Shown: piece by piece, positions 60,096 through 64,000 of the stretch
Layout: the number at the start of each line of letters is the position of its first letter
How positions within the stretch are numbered: the stretch's first letter is position 1
NCBI GenBank assembly: GCA_035712365.1
Contig: DASTAW010000048.1
Location: forward strand, 186,001 to 250,000
Source of the DNA: Terriglobia bacterium
Lineage (GTDB): Bacteria > Acidobacteriota > Terriglobia > UBA7540
Length of the DNA stretch: 64,000 nt
Reading direction: 5' to 3'
Position numbers and translations under genes: made by a program
The notes under the pieces: model-generated
What the model was told of the DNA's origin: nothing
Seen by the model: the letters and a program-made list of their open reading frames with translations, nothing else
Database searches by the model: none

Positions 60096-61454
60096 ATGGA
60101 AATCCATCTCCTGATCGCTTCACAGGACAAGTCGCTTATAGACACGTGCTTCAGCGTCTCGAAACTGATGGGGCTTGAAGCCACCGTGGCTGGAGCGCCT
60201 TTTGAAGCTCTCAACACCGTCAAGGCCGGTGGAATTGACATCATTCTGGCCGACGCTCGGATGCCGGGCCTCGTTGTAGCTGAACTGATCAAAGTCGCCC
60301 GTGGGGCATCGCCCGGACCAGAGGTTATCGTCCTTGCAACGGACGGCGATGCCGCCCTTGCCCGCCACGCCGTAGATCAAGGCGCTCAGGAATGCCTGAT
60401 CGGTCCGTTCGCAGGAAACGATCTCGAACGCCTGCTGAGCCGGTTGATCCAGCAAAGAGAGATGGCCGCTGAAAACCGCTTGCTTCGCGAGCAGCTCCAG
60501 ACACGACAAGGGCTGGGAGCTTTGATTGGCGCGTCCGCCAGGATGCAGAGGGTCTATGAGATGATCCTCAAAGTGGCTGCCAAACGGCACCCCGTGCTGG
60601 TGCTTGGAGAAAGCGGGACTGGCAAGGAACTTGTGGCGCGGGCGATCCATTTTTATGGCCCCTGGCGTGAGCTTCCATTCGTTCCCGTGGATTGCGGCGC
60701 ACTATCTTCAACACTGGTCGAAAGCGAACTGTTCGGACACGTACGTGGCGCATTCACAGGGGCCAGCCAGAACCGTGCGGGGCTGCTGGTGGCGGGCGGA
60801 AGAGGTACCATCTTTCTGGATGAAATTGCGGAACTTCCGGTGGAACTGCAATCGAAACTGCTGAGGGCCATACAGGAACGCGAGGTGAGGCCTGTTGGCA
60901 GCAACCAGCGCGTGCCGATCGAGGCCCGCATCATCGCGGGAACCAATCAGCACCTGGAAGGCGCTATCACCCGCGGCACTTTCCGCAAGGACCTGTTCTT
61001 CCGGCTCAATATTGTTTCCATTAAGTTGCCGCCGCTGAGGGACCGCAAGGGGGATATTCCGCTGCTGGTGCACCATTTTATCGACCGTTACGCTGGAAGT
61101 TCGGGCGACATCCGCGACATCTCTTGCGACGCGATGAGCAGGCTGATGAATTATGACTGGCCTGGCAATATCCGTGAACTGGAGAATTGCATTCAGCGCG
61201 CGGCGGCACTCGGATCATCCCCTGAAATTCAGGTGAGAGACCTGCCTTCGACTCTTCTGTGCGCGATGCGTAACGAAAGCGGTAAGCAGCGGTTTTCCAC
61301 ACTGCGGGAGCTGGAAAAGGATGCGATTCGGAGGGCCCTGGAAATCACGGGCGGTGACCGCCTTCGCGCCGCCAAACTGCTCGGAATCGGCAAGACCACG
61401 GTGTACCGGAAAATCAAGGAGTACAACCTGGAAGGTACAGTGGGTCCCCAATAG
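60096..61454 (+). CDS. NtrC-like sigma-54 activator with degenerate receiver
   Basis: A 452-residue activator of sigma-54 promoters. The AAA+ domain is intact (GESGTGKE, ESELFGHVRGAFTGAS, IFLDEIAE, FRKDLFFRLNIV), and the C-terminal Fis-type helix-turn-helix reads LRAAKLLGIGKTTVYRKIKE. The receiver domain is unusual. D53 is present in ILADARMPG, but the N-terminal acidic pair is reduced (IASQDKS) and the conserved lysine of the K-P motif is replaced (CLIGPFAG). It may therefore act independently of phosphorylation. It is divergent from the NtrC/NtrB-type pair, with no kinase of its own. It is followed by GT4 and GMD genes on the same strand. Confidence 0.88.
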   Translation: MEIHLLIASQDKSLIDTCFSVSKLMGLEATVAGAPFEALNTVKAGGIDIILADARMPGLVVAELIKVARGASPGPEVIVLATDGDAALARHAVDQGAQECLIGPFAGNDLERLLSRLIQQREMAAENRLLREQLQTRQGLGALIGASARMQRVYEMILKVAAKRHPVLVLGESGTGKELVARAIHFYGPWRELPFVPVDCGALSSTLVESELFGHVRGAFTGASQNRAGLLVAGGRGTIFLDEIAELPVELQSKLLRAIQEREVRPVGSNQRVPIEARIIAGTNQHLEGAITRGTFRKDLFFRLNIVSIKLPPLRDRKGDIPLLVHHFIDRYAGSSGDIRDISCDAMSRLMNYDWPGNIRELENCIQRAAALGSSPEIQVRDLPSTLLCAMRNESGKQRFSTLRELEKDAIRRALEITGGDRLRAAKLLGIGKTTVYRKIKEYNLEGTVGPQ

Positions 61455-61530
61455 GGTTGAGGGCCCTCTTGCCACCAGCCGCGGGAAGAATCATTCGACA
61501 ATTCAGGCCGCAAAATCGAAAATCCATCTG

Positions 61531-62640
61531 ATGGCAACAATTGCTCTTGATGCGACTTATACAGTGGGCGAGCAGCCTTCCGGCGTGGCTGTCTACTGCA
61601 GAAGGTTGATTGAATCGCTTGCCGAAATTGAATGCGAGCATCATTACCTGCTCTGCTACCGGCTTTCGAGGTTTAAGTCGCGACGAGAATTCCTCCACCC
61701 GGGTTCCTGCCCAGGCTCGCAGGGGCCGCGTTTTTCGGTTCGCTACTATCAAAACCCCTGGACATTCTGGTTGCCCTGGCGGACGGATCTGTTCCACAGC
61801 CTGGTGCAGCGGCCGCCCGCGTTCCGGTTCAAGAATGAGATTGTTACCGTCATTGACCTGTTTCCTCTTACCGGCAAGGACTACTCGACTTCGGATTTCC
61901 AACAGAAATTCTCAGCCTTGCTGCTGGAAGCAGTGGAGCGGGCCGTCCGCATCATTACGCCCTCACAATACACAATGGACCAATTGCTGAGGCACGCGGG
62001 GGTGCCACGAGAGAAGCTCCGGTTGATTCCTTTTGGAGTTGATGCGCCCGCCGAATCCCTCAGCCAGGAGCGCCGTCTAGCGGAACGCGAGCAGCTTGTG
62101 GGAAAAGGCAATGAGATGGTTCTTACCGTAGGCGTGATCCAAACAAGAAAGAACACTTTGAATGCTCTTAAGGCGCTCCGCTACCTGCCAGAGCGATACC
62201 GCCTTGTGATCGCGGGCGGGAACGGCCATGGCAGTGAAGCAATCCATGCTTTTATACGGACCGAAGGCCTCAGCTCACGTGTGGTGTTGATGGGTTACGT
62301 CCCAGCGGAGCAACTCGCCGTGCTGTACGACGTCGCAAGTGCGTTCCTCTTCCCGTCGTTCGAAGAAGGCTTCGGCCTTCCGGTACTTGAAGCCATGGCC
62401 CACGGACTTCCGGTGGTGGCTTCAAAAACATCATCATTGCCGGAAGTCGGAGGTGACGCGGCCCTTTACATCGACCCGCACGACCCCAATGACATCGCCG
62501 AGAAAGTCGCCAGCGCCGTCGAGGATGAGGGCCAACGGAGGCTGATGATTGAGCGTGGCAGAGCTCGCGCGCGTGTATTCACCTGGCGCCGTACCGCGGA
62601 AGCCAATCTACAAGCCTATAATGAGGTTTTGGCGCTGTAA
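61531..62640 (+). CDS. Family 4 glycosyltransferase
   Basis: GT-B glycosyltransferase of 369 residues. The N-terminal acceptor domain begins MATIALDATYTVGEQPSG and VAVYCRRLIESL. The C-terminal donor domain has the linker VLTVGVIQTRKNTLNALKAL, the sugar-nucleotide motif FPSFEEGFGLPVLEAMAHG (E-x7-E), and PVVASKTSSLPEVGGDAALY. It probably adds mannose or a related sugar from a GDP/UDP donor to a cell-surface glycan. The ATG at 61531 begins the domain; the frame is open upstream into the activator gene but lacks features. It precedes the GDP-mannose dehydratase gene by about 100 bp. Confidence 0.9.
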   Translation: MATIALDATYTVGEQPSGVAVYCRRLIESLAEIECEHHYLLCYRLSRFKSRREFLHPGSCPGSQGPRFSVRYYQNPWTFWLPWRTDLFHSLVQRPPAFRFKNEIVTVIDLFPLTGKDYSTSDFQQKFSALLLEAVERAVRIITPSQYTMDQLLRHAGVPREKLRLIPFGVDAPAESLSQERRLAEREQLVGKGNEMVLTVGVIQTRKNTLNALKALRYLPERYRLVIAGGNGHGSEAIHAFIRTEGLSSRVVLMGYVPAEQLAVLYDVASAFLFPSFEEGFGLPVLEAMAHGLPVVASKTSSLPEVGGDAALYIDPHDPNDIAEKVASAVEDEGQRRLMIERGRARARVFTWRRTAEANLQAYNEVLAL

Positions 62641-62738
62641 CCCTGGCCATTTGTCAGCCGTACTGCGGTGGATCAGAATATTTTCGGCTGGCAACAGAAT
62701 GGCGGCAAAGCGGAGCACATTGCAAGGATTTCTGAAAA

Positions 62739-63737
62739 ATGAAGAAGGCACTGATCACGGGAATATCGGGGCAGGACGGTAGTTACCTTGCCGAATACCT
62801 GCTTGGCCTGGATTATGAAGTCTGGGGCCTCATTCGCCGTGAGCCGGCAACTTTGCGATGGCTTCAGCCCGTGGTTCACCGCATCGAGTTTGTCTACGGA
62901 GACATGCGTGATGCGGAATCCCTTGCCGTCGCCTTCCAAAAGGCCTGGCCCGATGAACTCTACAACCTGGCCGGCCAGGTGTTTGTCCCTACAAGTTGGG
63001 AATGTCCAGCCGAAACAATGGACATCAATGCAGGAGGCTTGGCGCGCCTGCTCCAGGTGGTCGAACGCCAGAAGCCCGACACGCGCGTGTATCAGGCTTC
63101 AACCTCGGAGATGTTTGGAAACGCTGACGGTTCGCGCAGCGAGCAGACGCCATTACAACCGTTGTCTCCCTACGGAATTTCCAAGATGGCGGCCCACCGT
63201 ATGGCAGAAGTATACCGGAACCGCGGCCTTTACGTTGCTTCGGGCATTCTATTCAACCACGAGTCTCCGCGTCGCGGCCCGGAAATGGTAACTCGAAAGA
63301 TCACCCGCGCGGCCGCGCGTTGGGCGATGGGTGATAGGACGAAACTTAGGTTGGGGAATCTGCATTCCAGGCGCGACTGGGGCTTTGCGGGCGACTATGT
63401 GAAGGCCATGCACGCCATGTTGCAGAACGGGTCCGCTAAAGACTATGTGGTTGGAACAGGAATTTCGCACAGCGTGGAGGAATTCCTCCGGCAGGTACTC
63501 GTGGAACTCCACCGGATGACCGGCGGCTCCGTCCTTCCTTCTATCGAGGACTGGGTAGAAATTGACTCACATCTGTTGCGAACGGGAGAAATCCATGACC
63601 TGCGGGCCGACGCCACTCTAGCCTGTAAGGAGCTCGGCTGGAAGCCTACTGTCGACTTTCCCCGACTGGTCAGAATGATGCTGGAAGCCGACCTCTCTTC
63701 CGCCAGCGAAGCCATCGGGTCACCCAGCGAGGCATAA
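62739..63737 (+). CDS. gmd: GDP-mannose 4,6-dehydratase
   Basis: Extended short-chain dehydrogenase/reductase of 332 residues that makes GDP-4-keto-6-deoxymannose, the precursor of GDP-fucose, GDP-rhamnose or related sugars. The NAD(P) motif is GISGQDGSYLAEYL (about 8-21). The catalytic serine/threonine lies in ASTSEMFGN, the Y-x-x-x-K pair in SPYGISKMAAH, and the GMD-specific NHESPRRGPEMVTRKI and NLHSRRDWGFAGDYV follow. It is somewhat shorter than the roughly 370-residue enterobacterial enzyme. AAGGAT is the upstream ribosome site. The next biosynthetic enzyme (reductase or epimerase) is not in the window. Confidence 0.92.
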   Translation: MKKALITGISGQDGSYLAEYLLGLDYEVWGLIRREPATLRWLQPVVHRIEFVYGDMRDAESLAVAFQKAWPDELYNLAGQVFVPTSWECPAETMDINAGGLARLLQVVERQKPDTRVYQASTSEMFGNADGSRSEQTPLQPLSPYGISKMAAHRMAEVYRNRGLYVASGILFNHESPRRGPEMVTRKITRAAARWAMGDRTKLRLGNLHSRRDWGFAGDYVKAMHAMLQNGSAKDYVVGTGISHSVEEFLRQVLVELHRMTGGSVLPSIEDWVEIDSHLLRTGEIHDLRADATLACKELGWKPTVDFPRLVRMMLEADLSSASEAIGSPSEA

Positions 63738-63842
63738 CCGAATCAGACAACCAATGTCCAGTAAGTTGTTTAGCTGCTGTCGCTTACAGACATAAACCAG
63801 GTGCCATGGCTATATAGTTGGTGACTTCATCGCCCTTTCCCA

Positions 63843-63859
63843 GGGACAAGCAGTGTCCC
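63843..63859. terminator. Hairpin between convergent genes
   Basis: GGGACA (63843-63848), spacer AGCAG, TGTCCC (63854-63859): a 6-bp stem in the gap between gmd and the leftward peptidase gene. There is no U-run, so it is a weak candidate for a shared transcript end. Confidence 0.35.
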
Positions 63860-63872
63860 AAATTTGCACACA

Positions 63873-64000
63873 TTAACGAGATCCGGTCAGCGAAACGAAC
63901 TGGAGGGGCTTGCCTTCCGCCCATGGTTTGTAGTTCAAGGCAAACTGGATCCGCCGATCGAGCGGCGGGTGACTGTAAAGCCAGAACACGATGAACGGAT
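63873..64000 (-). CDS. C-terminus of an M48 (Ste24-like) metallopeptidase, partial
   Basis: A leftward frame enters from the right edge and ends at TAA (63873-63875). The 41 readable residues include FIVFWLYSHPPLDRRIQFAL, matching the C-terminal 'Y-S-x-H-P-P-x-x-x-R-I' block of membrane M48 zinc peptidases (Ste24/HtpX type), then a tail ending FVSLTGSR. The catalytic HExxH would lie beyond the window. It is oriented toward gmd. Confidence 0.75.
   Translation of the reverse strand, partial: PFIVFWLYSHPPLDRRIQFALNYKPWAEGKPLQFVSLTGSR

Noticed and set aside
1-64000. CRISPR arrays, rRNA genes, IS elements with transposases, prophage structural genes
   Set aside because: No regularly spaced repeats, rRNA motifs, DDE transposases or phage structural proteins were seen on either strand.

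Overview
The window looks like chromosomal DNA of a soil-type Acidobacteriota. The evidence is three very large Oar-like TonB-dependent outer-membrane proteins with an N-terminal carboxypeptidase-regulatory domain, a PfkB/Iol sugar-acid gene set, a gluconate-dehydrogenase-like GMC pair, many lipoproteins with GGC/TSC lipoboxes, and a tmRNA tag ending in A-Y-A-A. The phylum call is inference from gene content; no rRNA gene is present.

Positions 1-10260 hold a nearly complete myo-inositol catabolic locus. A leftward run encodes a sugar-transporter-like permease, IolG (dehydrogenase), IolE (dehydratase), a Cgl0159-type (beta/alpha)8 aldolase, IolC (kinase), a LacI-type regulator, IolB (isomerase) and a further coupled gene cut by the window edge. 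IolD (ThDP hydrolase) is transcribed away from this run. Only the final malonate-semialdehyde dehydrogenase step is not seen. Positions 10384-25667 hold a phosphate-selective-porin/metallophosphoesterase pair, two tandem paralogous TonB-dependent receptors, a YVTN beta-propeller protein, a GMC oxidoreductase with its Tat-signal-bearing partner, and an OmpR-type two-component system.

Positions 26158-32394 look like a small genomic island inserted at the 3' end of the tmRNA gene (32376-32740). A 19-bp copy of the tmRNA 3' end sits at the far boundary, and that displaced copy still carries an encoded CCA that the resident tmRNA lacks. The cargo is one giant gene, a DUF4011-helicase-Vsr-like nuclease-DUF3320 protein of the kind reported as a single-gene antiphage system (Hhe), plus a truncated VapC/PIN toxin remnant. 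No integrase is visible. This is the most interesting region of the window.

Positions 32740-48484 hold a TPR/SLT lytic transglycosylase, a third giant TonB receptor divergent from an aminotransferase (their promoters share the -35 position), a secreted GH2 enzyme, a lipase-maturation-factor-like membrane protein, a two-domain VOC protein with an apparently leaderless promoter, a lipoprotein and a 2H phosphoesterase. Positions 48598-64000 form an envelope-polysaccharide region: BON lipoprotein, GT2, GT39/ArnT-like transferase, asparagine-synthase-like protein followed by a transglutaminase-like protein, HNH protein, an NtrB/NtrC pair, a second divergent NtrC-like activator with a degenerate receiver, a GT4 transferase, a GDP-mannose dehydratase, and the C-terminus of an M48 peptidase at the right edge.

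All functional calls come from reading motifs by eye. No database search was run, and residue positions are approximate.
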